Notes: generated by a model from the sequence alone, not told the origin. A DNA stretch of 64,000 nucleotides from Patulibacter americanus DSM 16676 (GCF_000420025.1 NZ_ATUD01000001.1:310001-374000), one strand, 5' to 3'; counted from the stretch's first letter, positions 19,484 to 28,647 are shown. Made by a program: numbers and translations.

Positions 19484-20164
19484 ATGGTGACCGCGATCGT
19501 CCTGGTGGTGCTCGGCGCCTGCATGGTCGCCGCCTTCGGCATGACCCTCCGGCTCGCCCGCCGCACGCCGCACGCCGCCGCCCGGCGCGGCCGCCCGTCC
19601 GCGCCGCCCGCGGGGATCGACCGGCTCGGGGTCGGCGCCGAGCTCGTGTACGACGACCAGCGGTGGGACGTGATCGGCGTGCAGCACGTCCGTCCCGCCG
19701 ACGGCGTCGCCTGGGCGGCGTGGCACCTCGACGACCGTGGCCAGTCGGGCTGGATGGCGACCTCGCCCGGGGTCGACCACGTCGTCTTCGCCGTGCGCGC
19801 CGAGCGGCCCGAGACGCTGGACCCCGCGGCCGAGCGCCTGACCTGGCGCGACCACGAGTGGGTGCGGATCGAGGACGGCTCCTCCCCCGCCCGCGCCGAG
19901 GGCGAGCGCAGGCTACCGCGTGCGGCCCGGGTGCCGCTGCCCGACGCGGACGTGTTCCGCACCGTCCTCACCCGCCAGGACCTGCGCGCGCGCCGGCTCG
20001 TGCTCGAGTGGTCGGCGGGCGAGGAGCGCCCCCACACGTGGATCGGGAACGTCGTCCCCGCGCAGATGATCGACGTGTGGCCCCTGGACGGCGCCTCGAC
20101 GACGGACGCAGGCGACGCCGACGAACCGGGCGCGGAGCCGCGCCCGCCCGCTCAGCCCTCGTAG
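19484..20164 (+). CDS. second DUF4178 membrane-anchored protein
   Basis: 226 residues: N-terminal membrane helix (V-T-A-I-V-L-V-V-L-G-A-C-M-V-A-A-F-G-M), basic L-A-R-R-T, then a DUF4178 domain with L-G-V-G-A-E-L-V-Y-D-D-Q-R-W-D-V-I-G-V and W-A-A-W-H-L-D-D. Similar in layout to the protein at 14516, so the two look like paralogues flanking the aminopropyltransferase operon. A second domain copy seems to follow (E-R-L-T-W-R-D-H-E-W-V-R-I). Its 3' end overlaps the convergent RidA gene by 13 bases. Confidence 0.8.
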   Translation: MVTAIVLVVLGACMVAAFGMTLRLARRTPHAAARRGRPSAPPAGIDRLGVGAELVYDDQRWDVIGVQHVRPADGVAWAAWHLDDRGQSGWMATSPGVDHVVFAVRAERPETLDPAAERLTWRDHEWVRIEDGSSPARAEGERRLPRAARVPLPDADVFRTVLTRQDLRARRLVLEWSAGEERPHTWIGNVVPAQMIDVWPLDGASTTDAGDADEPGAEPRPPAQPS

Positions 20165-20571
20165 ACCGCGCCCGCCCCGACGATCGCCTCGACCTCGATC
20201 TCGACGAGCAGCCGCGGGTCCACGAGCGCGGCCACGCCGAGCGTCGAGATCGTCGGCCGCGCGCCACGGAGCGCCCGGCCGTAGGCGGCGAGGACGGCGT
20301 CGCCGTTGTGGGCGAGGTCGACGACGAAGATGCGGCTGCGGACGACGTCGCGCATCTCGGACCCCGCCTGTTCGAGGACGAACTCGATCGTCTCGAGCGC
20401 GATCCGCGCCTGCTCGCCCGCGCCGCCGGGGATGGGCTCCTCGCCGCGCGCGGCGGTCGTGCCGGAGACGAGCACGCGGTCGCCCACGCGGATGGCGCGG
20501 GAGTAGCCGACCTCGGTCTCCCAGGGGCCGCCGGAGTGGAAGCGTTGGACGCGGTCCTGATCCCGACTCAT
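20152..20571 (-). CDS. RidA-family protein (YjgF/YER057c/UK114)
   Basis: 139 residues, one RidA domain. Family marks: V-G-D-R-V-L-V-S-G-T-T-A (strand 2), Q-A-R-I-A-L-E-T-I-E-F-V-L-E-Q-A-G, and the C-terminal D-P-R-L-L-V-E-I-E-V-E-A-I. RidA proteins hydrolyse reactive enamine/imine intermediates made by PLP enzymes, but this longer C-terminal form belongs to a side branch and may act otherwise. The ATG at 20571 has a TAGCCT hexamer 6 bases upstream. Alone on this strand and divergent from the membrane protein at 20779. Confidence 0.88.
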   Translation of the reverse strand: MSRDQDRVQRFHSGGPWETEVGYSRAIRVGDRVLVSGTTAARGEEPIPGGAGEQARIALETIEFVLEQAGSEMRDVVRSRIFVVDLAHNGDAVLAAYGRALRGARPTISTLGVAALVDPRLLVEIEVEAIVGAGAVYEG

Positions 20572-20577
20572 CCCCCC

Positions 20578-20583
20578 AGGCTA
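20578..20583 (-). promoter_or_regulatory. -10 hexamer TAGCCT for the RidA gene
   Basis: Six G residues separate the hexamer from the ATG at 20571 on the minus strand. Confidence 0.5.
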
Positions 20584-20644
20584 TGGCGTCGGTCCGCCGG
20601 GCGTCCTGTCCGCCGGGAGGGGATGCGGGGCGGCGGGCGTTCCC

Positions 20645-20683
20645 GACGGCCTGCACCCCGGGGTGCGTCGGGGGCAGGCCGTC
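20645..20683. promoter_or_regulatory. nested inverted repeat in the RidA/small membrane protein intergenic region
   Basis: Outer arms GACGGCCTGC (20645-20654) and GCAGGCCGTC (20674-20683) enclose the 14-base perfect palindrome GCACCCCGGGGTGC (20653-20666). It lies between divergent genes, so it is not a simple terminator; an operator or structured RNA is possible. Confidence 0.4.
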
Positions 20684-20778
20684 GACCGGTGCGCACCGCC
20701 GGGTGACGGACGCGGGCGCGCCGCGTGACGGGCGCCGAGCGGCCGGGTAGGGGCAGAGGACCCCACCGGAGGTGCCCC

Positions 20779-21063
20779 GTGCCCCAGCCCCATTCCCCCA
20801 CCGACCGCGCCGGCTCGCGGCGCGACGCCGGATCCGCCCGCATCGCGCGCGTCGGCATCCCCGGCGTGCTGCTGGCGCTCGGGGTGATCGCCGCGGTCGT
20901 CGTGTCGACGGAGCTCGCCGTCGTGTTCGTCGGGGCCGCCGTGGTCGCCGTCGTGGCGGACCTGTGGATCCGCCTGGGCATCTCGAGCCAGGGCGACCGC
21001 GACCGCGAGCAGGGCGCCCGCGACGCGTTCCGCCGCCGCGGCCGCTGGCCCGACGAGCGGTAG
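20779..21063 (+). CDS. small membrane protein with two helices
   Basis: 94 residues from a GTG start preceded by GGAGG with 6-base spacing; in-frame starts further upstream lack one. A basic N-terminal part is followed by two adjacent membrane helices (G-V-L-L-A-L-G-V-I-A-A-V-V-V and L-A-V-V-F-V-G-A-A-V-V-A-V-V-A) and a charged tail with R-D-R-E-Q-G-A-R-D-A-F-R-R-R-G. No family recognised. Its 3' side holds the first pair of 39-nt hairpin repeats before convergent purH. Confidence 0.65.
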   Translation: MPQPHSPTDRAGSRRDAGSARIARVGIPGVLLALGVIAAVVVSTELAVVFVGAAVVAVVADLWIRLGISSQGDRDREQGARDAFRRRGRWPDER

Positions 21064-21103
21064 GGGCGGCCCAGGCCGAACCCCCGGCCGGGCGCGCACG
21101 GTC

Positions 21104-21142
21104 GAGGTGGGTTGCCGTCGCATGACGACAGCGATCCACCTC
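21104..21142. repeat. 39-nt hairpin repeat, copy A1
   Basis: 17-nt arm starting GAGGTGGGTT, loop CATGA, 17-nt arm ending ATCCACCTC, with several G-T wobbles. The T-A pair at arm position 5 replaces the C-G pair of the other three copies, so pairing is kept. Lies after the membrane-protein gene and before the stop of convergent purH. Confidence 0.8.
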
Positions 21143-21175
21143 ACCAGCCGCCCGCCCGGTCACGGCGGCACAGTC

Positions 21176-21214
21176 GAGGCGGATCGTCGTCGCCCGAGGA
21201 CGGTGATCCGCCTC
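21176..21214. repeat. 39-nt hairpin repeat, copy B1
   Basis: Arm GAGGCGGATCGTCGTCG, 5-nt loop CCCGA, 3' arm ending GATCCGCCTC; outer 10 pairs perfect, then wobbles. Begins 72 bases after copy A1. Its first 20 bases (and two flanking bases) are identical to copy B2 at 48252. Confidence 0.8.
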
Positions 21215-21273
21215 GCCACGCGACCGGGCTTCCTGATCGCGCCCGGCGTCCCGGCCCGCCCCTCCGGCCGCCC

Positions 21274-22926
21274 CTAGTGGCGGAAGTGCCGGCGGCCCGT
21301 GAACACCATCGTCGCGTCCACCGCGTCGACAGCGGCCACGACCTCGTCGTCGCGGACGGAGCCGCCGGGCTGGATGACGGCCGTGACGCCGGCCGCCAGG
21401 CCGACCTCCACGCCGTCGGCGAACGGGAAGAACGCGTCGGAGGCCATGGCGGCGCCCCGCAGGTCGAGGCCGTTCTCGCGCGCCTTGTCGATGGCGATGC
21501 GGGCGGAGTCCACGCGGCTCATCTGGCCGGCGCCGATGCCGACGGTGGCGCCGTCCTTCGCGTAGACGATGGCGTTGGACTTGACGTGGCGCATGACGCG
21601 CCAGGCGAAGAGCATGTCGCGCCACTGGTCGTCCGTCGGCTGGGCGGACGTCGGGACCGTCATCGTAGAGCGGTCCGTCACGACGGTGTCGTGATCCTGG
21701 ACGAGCACGCCACCGGCGACGGAGCGGACGTCGAGCCGCTCCAGGCCCTTGAGCGGGGCGTCGTCGCCGCGCAGCAGGCGCACGTTGGGCTTCTGGGTGA
21801 GGATCTCGAGCGCGTCGTCGTCGAACGCCGGGGCGAAGAGGACCTCGACGAACAGGCGCGAGAGCGCCTCGGCCGCGGCCTTGTCGACGGGGCGGGTCAG
21901 CGAGACGATGCCGCCGAACGCCGAGACGGGGTCGCACGCGAGCGCGCGCTGGAACGCTTCGACGCTGGAGCCGCCGATGGCCGCCCCGCACGGGTTGTTG
22001 TGCTTGACGATGACGGCGGCCGGCTCGTCGAACTCGCGGGCGATGGCGCGCGAGGCCTCGAGGTCGAGCAGGTTGTTGAAGGAGAGCTCCTTGCCGTGGA
22101 GCTGCTCGACGCCGGAGAGCAGGTGCGCCGGGGCGCCCGCGCGGCGGTAGTACGCGCCGCGCTGGTGCGGGTTCTCGCCGTAGCGCAGCGTGTGCTCGCG
22201 GACGTAGCCGTGCGAGAAGGTGGGCGGGAACGGGACGCGGCCGCCCGAGGCCAGCCGACCGGCGGGGTGCCCGAGGGGCAGCTCGGTGCCGTCGAACTCC
22301 TCGCGGCCCTGCAGGAAGCCCGAGATCGCGGCGTCGTAGCGGGCGGTCGTCGCGTAGGCCTGCAGCGCGAGGTTGCGGCGCGTGGCGAGGCAGAGGGACG
22401 CGTCGTCCGAGGCCTGGAGCTCGTCGATCACGGCGGCGTACTGCGCCGGGTCGGTGAGAATCGTCGCGTAGCCGTGGTTCTTCGCGGCCGCGCGGATGAG
22501 GGAGGGCCCGCCGATGTCGATGTTCTCGATGGCGGCGGCCATCGTCACGCCCTCGCGGGCGATCGTCTCCTCGAAGGGGTAGAGGTTCACGACGACGAGG
22601 TCGATCCAGCCGATCTCGTGCTGGGCCGCCGCCTGGGCGTGGGTGTCGAGCCCGCGGACGCCGAGGATGCCGGCGAAGAGGCGCGGGTGCAGCGTCTTCA
22701 CGCGCCCGTCCATCATCTCGGGGAAGCCCGTGACGTCGTCGACGGCGACGACGGGAATCCCGGCGTCGGCGATCGCCTTCGCGGTGCCGCCGGTGGAGAT
22801 CAGCTCGGTGCCCGCGTCATGCAGGGCCTTGGCGAGCTCGGCCAGCCCCGTCTTGTCCGACACCGAGAGCAGTGCTCGGCGGATCGGGACGCGGTCGGGG
22901 GTGGGTGTCTCGAGCGGATCCGGCAC
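21274..22926 (-). CDS. purH: bifunctional AICAR formyltransferase / IMP cyclohydrolase
   Basis: 550 residues from the GTG at 22926, catalysing the last two steps of IMP synthesis. The N-terminal IMP cyclohydrolase (MGS-like) domain has [14 protein letters not shown] and N-L-Y-P-F. The C-terminal AICAR transformylase domain has L-R-Y-G-E-N-P-H-Q and V-K-H-N-N-P-C-G-A (the Lys-His catalytic pair). The end [12 protein letters not shown] is typical. The frame opens seven codons further up, but a TATCCT hexamer lies 7 bases before the GTG at 22926 and would fall inside the longer version. The 3' end faces the hairpin-repeat pair. Confidence 0.96.
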   Translation of the reverse strand: MPDPLETPTPDRVPIRRALLSVSDKTGLAELAKALHDAGTELISTGGTAKAIADAGIPVVAVDDVTGFPEMMDGRVKTLHPRLFAGILGVRGLDTHAQAAAQHEIGWIDLVVVNLYPFEETIAREGVTMAAAIENIDIGGPSLIRAAAKNHGYATILTDPAQYAAVIDELQASDDASLCLATRRNLALQAYATTARYDAAISGFLQGREEFDGTELPLGHPAGRLASGGRVPFPPTFSHGYVREHTLRYGENPHQRGAYYRRAGAPAHLLSGVEQLHGKELSFNNLLDLEASRAIAREFDEPAAVIVKHNNPCGAAIGGSSVEAFQRALACDPVSAFGGIVSLTRPVDKAAAEALSRLFVEVLFAPAFDDDALEILTQKPNVRLLRGDDAPLKGLERLDVRSVAGGVLVQDHDTVVTDRSTMTVPTSAQPTDDQWRDMLFAWRVMRHVKSNAIVYAKDGATVGIGAGQMSRVDSARIAIDKARENGLDLRGAAMASDAFFPFADGVEVGLAAGVTAVIQPGGSVRDDEVVAAVDAVDATMVFTGRRHFRH

Positions 22927-22933
22927 GGGGACG

Positions 22934-22939
22934 AGGATA
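22934..22939 (-). promoter_or_regulatory. -10 hexamer TATCCT for purH
   Basis: Seven bases from the GTG at 22926 on the minus strand; decides the start. Confidence 0.5.
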
Positions 22940-23037
22940 GAGGGCACGTCCGTGGCTCACCCGGCCGCCGCGGGCTCGCCGGCGTCCGCGGACCGTCGCC
23001 CCGCCCCGTGGGGCGAGGCGCCGCAGCCCCGGCGCGG

Positions 23038-23068
23038 CCGTCGGCCCGGCACGAGGCCGGGCCGACGG
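23038..23068 (-). terminator. 13-bp perfect hairpin after the secreted hydrolase gene
   Basis: CCGTCGGCCCGGC, loop ACGAG, GCCGGGCCGACGG, 6 bases beyond the minus-strand stop at 23075. The strongest terminator-like stem in the window. Confidence 0.7.
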
Positions 23069-23074
23069 GGTGCG

Positions 23075-25624
23075 TCAGGCCACCCGCACCGTGCGCTTCG
23101 CCGCCCGGGTCAGGTTGCCCGCCCGGTCGTACGTCGCGACGGTGACGGTGTAGCGGCCCTTCGGCAGTGTCGTCCGGAGCGTCAGGCCGTAGGCCGTGGT
23201 GCCCTTGGCGTAGAGGACCACCGGGCTGTCGCAGGCGGCCTTCTCGCCGAGCGTGCCGCGGCGGGTGACGAACCGGCACGCCGTGCCGGCGCGACGGCTG
23301 ACGGAGACGACCGTGCGCCGCACGCCGCCGCCGTTCCTGCCCGCGACCGCCTTGCCCGTGGCCGTGCTGCAACCCCGGTCCGACGCCCGGCCCAGCACCT
23401 TCAGGCCCGTGCGGGTGAGCCGCAGGGACGAGACGCGGCTGCGCGGCGCGCTCGCGTCGACGCAGGCCTTCGCGCCCGGCGCGGTCTTCGTACCCGGAGC
23501 GGACGGCGTGGCCGGCGCCGCGCTGCCCGTGCCGGCGGTGCCGGCCTGCGCGGGGGTGGACACGAGCGTGCCGACCGCCGAGGGCGGGCCGTCCGGCGCG
23601 GGGACGGACGGCTCGACCGCCGTCGGGGCGGCGGCCTTGGCCTGCTCCTGGAACGCCACGTCGGCGAGCTGGATCGAACCCATCGGCGTGCGCTGGCCGA
23701 AGCCGAGCTCCACCGTCCGGATCCGCGTCAGGTCGACGCCCGAGAACGCCGCGAGCGGGATCCGCGCGCCGTTGAGGACCACGTGCTTGTAGGCCGTGCC
23801 GATCGACGGCTCCAGCGAGGTCGTCCAGCGGGCCACCGACGTGGTCGCGCGGGCGCCGTCAGCGTCCACAAGCGTCACGTCGAAGTCCTGCGTGGCCGAC
23901 GCCGGGTTGGCGTCGTCCCCCACCGGGTTGCGGGCGTCGCCGCGGTTGGTGGCGACGCGCATGCTGAGCGTGCCGAAGCGGGAGACGTCCTTCGTCACCG
24001 TGCCGGCGGGACCCATCTCGGCCTTGATCGACGCGGGACCGTTCCAGGCGACGGTGAACTGGCTGCCCCAGGAGCGGTTGAAGACGCCGGGGACGGCCGG
24101 AACCGCCGGCGAGGTGCCCGTGGCCGGCACGCCGGGGACTGTGGCGATCTGCGGGCACAGCGGGTAGTCGGACGGCGTGGGCGGACCACCGGGGAACAGC
24201 GTCGTCGCGGGACGGCAGACCTCGAACGCCGTCAGGCCCGTCTTCGTGATCGGACCGCCCGTGGCGGCCGTCGTCGTCGCGGCGGGGTCGACCGGCCCGG
24301 CCGTGCCGTCCGCCGTCGACGGGTCGGCGGCCGGCTTGGGCTGGAGCACGTCGAGGCGTCCGGCCTTCGGGCCGACGTAGCTCGTCTTGACCTGCTCGGC
24401 GCAGCCCTTGCCGCTCGTGGCGGGGCAGGCCGCGGACGGCAGGGTGACCTCGCCCGTCATGAGCGGGTCGAACGCCTTCTCGCCGCCGACGTAGCGCCGG
24501 AGGAACCCGTTCATGAGCGCCGTGCCGACGTTGCGCTGGTCCGCCGGGGACAGGCGAGCGGTCGAGGCGGCGTCGCGCGAGCAGGCCGGGTCGCCCGGCA
24601 CGCGGAAGTCGTCGCCGGTCCAAACGGAGTTGAAGAAGTTGTGGTTCGTGCCCTGCACGTACCACTGGACCTTCGCCACGGCGTCGTTGCCGGGCGCGTA
24701 CTTCGCGTTCTCGTACAGCCGCGCGCCGTGCAGGGGCGAGACGTCGCCGTCGCAGGCCGGCAGAAGGGACGCGTAGTTCGTGCCCTCGGGGGTGCGGCGG
24801 TTCGTGAAGTACGTCGGGGCCAGGGCGACCACGCCGGCCAGCGGCCAGGCGGTCCGCAGGTTGCGGTTGTAGGTGACGAAGTCGGTGACCGCGTCGCCGC
24901 CGCGGGAGTGGCCCATGAGCCCCACGCCGCTGGAGAGCTCGAGCCGGCCGACGAGCTTGAGCCCGACGGTCGTGGACGGGTCGCTCGTGACGGGGCCGCG
25001 GCCGTTGTTCCAGCGGTCCAGCAGGCTGAGGGAGGCGTTGATGATCTGCGAGCGGGCGTCCGCGCCGCGGTCGACGTAGCCCTGGTCGAAGCCCGTCACG
25101 TTCGCCTCGATGCTCATCACGGCGTAGCCGTGGCTGGCGAGGTTCTCCGACATGTGGTCGTAGCCGCCGTAGTTGCGGATGTCGGTCGAGATCGGCGTGC
25201 CGTCGGGTGCGGTGCCGTCGGCGCACTGGCCGGGCGCGGGACCGGGCACCGGGGTGGTGCCGGTGGGGCCCCCGATGCACACGGCGTGCCGGCCGTGCAC
25301 GAACACGATGACCTTCGCGGGATGACCCTTCGTGCCCGTCGGGTGGACGATCGAGCCCTTCATCGGCACGCTCGTGGTCTGCCCGGCGGTCGGGAGGTTG
25401 AGGAGCAGGGTGCCGGCGTCGTACTCGAGCTTCTGGGTGCCGTAGGGCCCGGGGGCCAGCGGATCCGGCACGCCGGCGTCGCCGGCGGCCAGGGCCGGCG
25501 TGGCGGCACCGAGCAGCACCAACAGGGCGGCCAGCAGCGTGGTCAGGGTGCGCCGCGGGCCGCCGCGCGCGGTGCGCGTGGGGGGCTGCGTGGCGCCGGA
25601 TGAGCGTCGTCCGTGGATGGTCAC
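23075..25624 (-). CDS. large secreted alpha/beta-hydrolase with C-terminal beta domains
   Basis: 849 residues. A long signal peptide (to about residue 47, A-T-P-A-L-A-A-G) precedes an alpha/beta-hydrolase domain: V-I-V-F-V-H-G-R-H, then the nucleophile elbow G-H-S-R-G-G. A middle beta domain resembling a carbohydrate-binding fold follows (R-I-R-T-V-E-L-G-F-G ... I-Q-L-A-D-V-A-F). After a Pro/Ala-rich linker comes a C-terminal Ig-like domain with paired Cys and the ending K-G-R-Y-T-V-T-V-A-T-Y-D-R-A-G-N. The family includes esterases and poly-ester hydrolases; substrate not predictable. GTG start with GGAAGGA upstream. Followed by a strong terminator. Confidence 0.8.
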   Translation of the reverse strand: MTIHGRRSSGATQPPTRTARGGPRRTLTTLLAALLVLLGAATPALAAGDAGVPDPLAPGPYGTQKLEYDAGTLLLNLPTAGQTTSVPMKGSIVHPTGTKGHPAKVIVFVHGRHAVCIGGPTGTTPVPGPAPGQCADGTAPDGTPISTDIRNYGGYDHMSENLASHGYAVMSIEANVTGFDQGYVDRGADARSQIINASLSLLDRWNNGRGPVTSDPSTTVGLKLVGRLELSSGVGLMGHSRGGDAVTDFVTYNRNLRTAWPLAGVVALAPTYFTNRRTPEGTNYASLLPACDGDVSPLHGARLYENAKYAPGNDAVAKVQWYVQGTNHNFFNSVWTGDDFRVPGDPACSRDAASTARLSPADQRNVGTALMNGFLRRYVGGEKAFDPLMTGEVTLPSAACPATSGKGCAEQVKTSYVGPKAGRLDVLQPKPAADPSTADGTAGPVDPAATTTAATGGPITKTGLTAFEVCRPATTLFPGGPPTPSDYPLCPQIATVPGVPATGTSPAVPAVPGVFNRSWGSQFTVAWNGPASIKAEMGPAGTVTKDVSRFGTLSMRVATNRGDARNPVGDDANPASATQDFDVTLVDADGARATTSVARWTTSLEPSIGTAYKHVVLNGARIPLAAFSGVDLTRIRTVELGFGQRTPMGSIQLADVAFQEQAKAAAPTAVEPSVPAPDGPPSAVGTLVSTPAQAGTAGTGSAAPATPSAPGTKTAPGAKACVDASAPRSRVSSLRLTRTGLKVLGRASDRGCSTATGKAVAGRNGGGVRRTVVSVSRRAGTACRFVTRRGTLGEKAACDSPVVLYAKGTTAYGLTLRTTLPKGRYTVTVATYDRAGNLTRAAKRTVRVA

Positions 25625-25888
25625 GGGGTCCTTCCGAGGAGTGGGGTGCGGTGCCGCGCGGTCCGTTCACACGCGGCCCGACCACGCTAGGAGCACCCGC
25701 CTCGGCCGCCGCTGTGCGCCTGGCCAAGAGCCGCGGGGGCCGGGCTGTCCCGCCGCACACCCCCTCCACCGCACGCGGCCCCTCCGCGCCTACGGGGTGG
25801 CCGGATACACCGCAGACGCCTCGGGGACGTGGGACGGGGCGTCCCGGCGGGGGCGCGTAAGGCGGCGCGCCTCAGGCCGACGCCCGCC

Positions 25889-26518
25889 TCAGGACGTCAG
25901 GTCGCGGACCGGCCGCAGCTCGCCGCGGGCCGCCAGCCGCACGGCCTCGGGCAGCAGGCGGTGCTCCATCGGGCGCAGCGCGTCGTGGACCTGCTCCGGC
26001 GTCGGGCGGCCAGGGATCCGCAGCGCGTCCTGGAGCAGGATCGCGCCGGTGTCGACGCCGTCGTCCACGAGGTGGACGGTGACGCCGAAGACCTCGACGC
26101 CGTGCTCCACGGCCTGCTCGATCGCGCGGATGCCGGGGAACGCGGGGAGCAGCGAGGGGTGCACGTTGACGATGCGCCCGGCGTAGGCCGCGATGAAGAC
26201 CGGAGTGAGAATCGCCATGTAGCCCGCGAGGACGACGAGCTCGACGTCCTGCTCCTGGAGCCACGCGGCGATCGCGGCGTCGCGGTCCTCGCGGGTCGTG
26301 TGCTCGCCGCGGGGGAAGACGCGGGTCGGGACGCCGGCGCCCGCGGCCCGCTCGAGGGCCCGCGCGCCCGGCTTGTCGCACGCGAGGGCGACGACGGTGG
26401 CCTCGCGCCCGTGGACCGTGTCGAGGAGCGCCTGCAGGTTCGTGCCCTGCCCCGAGGCGAGGACGCCGACCCGGAGGGCGCGGCGGGAGGACTCGGGGGA
26501 CTCGGACGGCGCGGGCAT
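25889..26518 (-). CDS. purN: phosphoribosylglycinamide formyltransferase
   Basis: 209 residues, the folate-dependent GAR transformylase of purine synthesis (third step). Visible marks: V-L-A-S-G-Q-G-T-N-L-Q-A-L, the folate/catalytic block N-V-H-P-S-L-L-P-A-F-P-G (Asn-His), and the catalytic Asp region G-V-T-V-H-L-V-D-D-G-V-D-T-G-A-I. ATG at 26518 has a TATCCT hexamer upstream. Stands apart from the other pur genes. 25625-25888, between this gene and the secreted hydrolase, contains only a weak GGGACG/CGTCCC hairpin at 25831-25845. Confidence 0.95.
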   Translation of the reverse strand: MPAPSESPESSRRALRVGVLASGQGTNLQALLDTVHGREATVVALACDKPGARALERAAGAGVPTRVFPRGEHTTREDRDAAIAAWLQEQDVELVVLAGYMAILTPVFIAAYAGRIVNVHPSLLPAFPGIRAIEQAVEHGVEVFGVTVHLVDDGVDTGAILLQDALRIPGRPTPEQVHDALRPMEHRLLPEAVRLAARGELRPVRDLTS

Positions 26519-26527
26519 GCGCGGAGC

Positions 26528-26533
26528 AGGATA
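26528..26533 (-). promoter_or_regulatory. -10 hexamer TATCCT for purN
   Basis: Nine bases before the ATG at 26518 on the minus strand. Confidence 0.5.
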
Positions 26534-26611
26534 CGTCGCCCCGGCCCCGCGACCCTGGCCGCCGCGACGACCACCCGCGCTCGAGGGGCCGAGCGGCGCG
26601 CGAGCCCCGTC

Positions 26612-28525
26612 CTAGTCCCCGGCGAGCCCCGCTCGGTCCCCCGCGAGCTCCAGCACGGGGTACGCCCCCGCCGTCGACCGGATCGTGCCCGCCTCGAGCA
26701 GCCCGTCGACCCGCTCGAGGACGTCGGCCGCGCGCAGGTCGGCGTGGCGGGCGTAGGCGGGCAGGCCGTCCCAGCCGTGGTCGATCAGGCGCTGCGAGCG
26801 GCCGCCGCGCAGGACCTCGGCCACGCGGGTACGGCCCAGCGGCGGCTGCGCGTCGCGGATGACCTCGACGATCGAGGCGTCGACCGCCGCGGCGAGGTCC
26901 TCGTCCAGCCGGCGCGCGCCGCCCGTCAGTCGTCGTGCCGCCGACCGGGCGCCCGCGGACTCGCGGCGCCCGGCGTCTCGCCCCCGGCCCGGTGGCACCC
27001 CCGCGTCGGGCAGGAGCCCGGGATCGCAGGAGTCGCAGCAGGCGACCGTCGGATGGCCGCCGACACGGGCCTCGGGGTCGCCGAAGTGCCGCAGCACCGC
27101 CGCGCGGCGGCAGGTGTCGCTCTCGACGAACTCCCAGAGCGTGCGGTACTGGGCCCAGCGCTTGCCCTGCGCCTCGCGCGCGAGCTCCCGCACCTCGGTG
27201 CGGATGACGTCGTCGTAGGGGCCGAGGAGCCGGCCGCGGATGCGGTCGGGCGGGCCCGGCGCGGGCTGCACCATGCCCGCCTGCGTCAGGTGGCCGAAGA
27301 CCGCGCGGACCGACTCGGCGTCGACCCCGAGGTCGCCCACGCCCAGGTCGAACCGGCCCTCGGGCGCGCCGCGGACGACGGCGGCGGCGATGCGGTCGAG
27401 GTCGCGCTCGTCGACCTCGCCGCGCTCGATGAAGTAGCGGTGCAGGCCCTTGTCGCGGCCGTCGGCGAGCAGCAGCGCCTTGCCCGGCTGGCCGTCGCGG
27501 CCGGCGCGGCCGGCCTCCTGGTACCACGCCTCGATCGACGGCGGCGCGGAGTCGTGGACGACGGTGCGCACGTCGGCCTTGTCGACGCCCATGCCGAACG
27601 CGTTCGTCGCGCAGACCAGCGGGACCTCGCCGCTCATGAACCGGCGCTGCGCCTCGTCGCGGCGGTCCCGGTCCAGACCCGCGTGGTAGCTGACGGCCTC
27701 GACGCCGAGCGCCTGGCCGAGGTCGGCCGCGAGGCGGTCGGCGTTGTCGCGGGTGCCGGCGTAGACGATGGCCGGCAGCGCGGCCGGCTCGCGCAGGGCG
27801 GCCAGCAGCCGGCCGCGGCGCTCGACCTGGCCGGCGCAGCGGCGGACGACGAAGGACAGCGCGGGACGGTCGAAGCCCGTGCGCACGTGCACCGGGTCGT
27901 CCAGGAGCAAACGCCGCTCGATGTCGAGGGCGACCTGCGGCGTCGCGGTCGCCGTGGCGGCCAGGAGCGACGTGGCGCCGAGCCAGCGGGCCGCGTCAGC
28001 CAGGCGGAAGTAGTCCGGCCGGAAGTCGTGACCCCACTGGGACACGCAGTGCGCCTCGTCGACGACGAACAGGCCCACGCGGGCGTGGCGGATGCGCTCG
28101 AGGAACGCCTTCGAGCCGAACCGCTCCGGGGCGACGTAGAGGAGCTTGACCTCGCCGGAGACCGCACGCTCGACCGTCCGCGCGTTGGCCGCCGGGTCCT
28201 GCTGGCCCGAGAGCAGCGCGGCGGGCGGGGTCGGGTAGAGCACGTGCTGCGGGTCGGCCCGGCCGACGCGCCCGTTGAGCTGGTCGACCTGGTCCCGCAT
28301 GAGGGAGACCAGCGGCGAGACGACGATCGTCAGCTCGTCCCGGCAGAGCGCGGGCAGCTGGTAGGTGAGCGACTTGCCGGCGCCCGTGGGCATGACGACG
28401 AGCGCGTCGCGGCCCTCGAACGCGGCGCGCGCGGCGTCCTCCTGTCCCGGCCGGAAACCGGAGAACCCGAAGATGCCGCTGAGGGTGTCGAGGAGCGGAT
28501 CCTCCGAGGTGACGGCCGGCGACAT
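26612..28525 (-). CDS. recQ: RecQ-like ATP-dependent DNA helicase
   Basis: 637 residues from the ATG at 28525. RecQ motifs: motif 0 F-R-P-G-Q-E (24-29), Walker A M-P-T-G-A-G-K-S (45-52), Walker B V-V-D-E-A-H-C-V-S-Q-W-G-H-D-F-R-P-D-Y. Domain 2 has Y-H-A-G-L, F-G-M-G-V-D-K-A-D-V-R and Q-E-A-G-R-A-G-R-D-G. A four-cysteine zinc site follows (C-R-R-A-A ... A-C-C-D-S-C-D-P). The C-terminal part has a winged-helix-like region but no clear HRDC domain. Repair or restart helicase acting on forked DNA. The frame is open upstream, but the -10 hexamer at 28535-28540 and GGAGGG before 28525 set the start. Confidence 0.92.
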   Translation of the reverse strand: MSPAVTSEDPLLDTLSGIFGFSGFRPGQEDAARAAFEGRDALVVMPTGAGKSLTYQLPALCRDELTIVVSPLVSLMRDQVDQLNGRVGRADPQHVLYPTPPAALLSGQQDPAANARTVERAVSGEVKLLYVAPERFGSKAFLERIRHARVGLFVVDEAHCVSQWGHDFRPDYFRLADAARWLGATSLLAATATATPQVALDIERRLLLDDPVHVRTGFDRPALSFVVRRCAGQVERRGRLLAALREPAALPAIVYAGTRDNADRLAADLGQALGVEAVSYHAGLDRDRRDEAQRRFMSGEVPLVCATNAFGMGVDKADVRTVVHDSAPPSIEAWYQEAGRAGRDGQPGKALLLADGRDKGLHRYFIERGEVDERDLDRIAAAVVRGAPEGRFDLGVGDLGVDAESVRAVFGHLTQAGMVQPAPGPPDRIRGRLLGPYDDVIRTEVRELAREAQGKRWAQYRTLWEFVESDTCRRAAVLRHFGDPEARVGGHPTVACCDSCDPGLLPDAGVPPGRGRDAGRRESAGARSAARRLTGGARRLDEDLAAAVDASIVEVIRDAQPPLGRTRVAEVLRGGRSQRLIDHGWDGLPAYARHADLRAADVLERVDGLLEAGTIRSTAGAYPVLELAGDRAGLAGD

Positions 28526-28534
28526 CGACCCTCC

Positions 28535-28540
28535 ACGGTA
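28535..28540 (-). promoter_or_regulatory. -10 hexamer TACCGT for recQ
   Basis: Nine bases before the ATG; GGAGGG lies in the gap, so either a very short leader or leaderless. Confidence 0.45.
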
Positions 28541-28647
28541 GAGCCGCGGGGGGACGAAAGGCCGAGGTGCACGGTTCCGGCACGCCTGCGGCACAGGGCC
28601 CCGGGGGCGAGGCCCGACCGCCGGGTATCTCCTCCCCTGAGTTCTCC

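Noticed and set aside
21104..21214. CRISPR-like array from the 39-nt palindromic repeats and 33-nt spacer
   Set aside because: Only two units per site, arms and loops differ between copies, no leader and no cas gene. REP-like paired hairpins explain it better.
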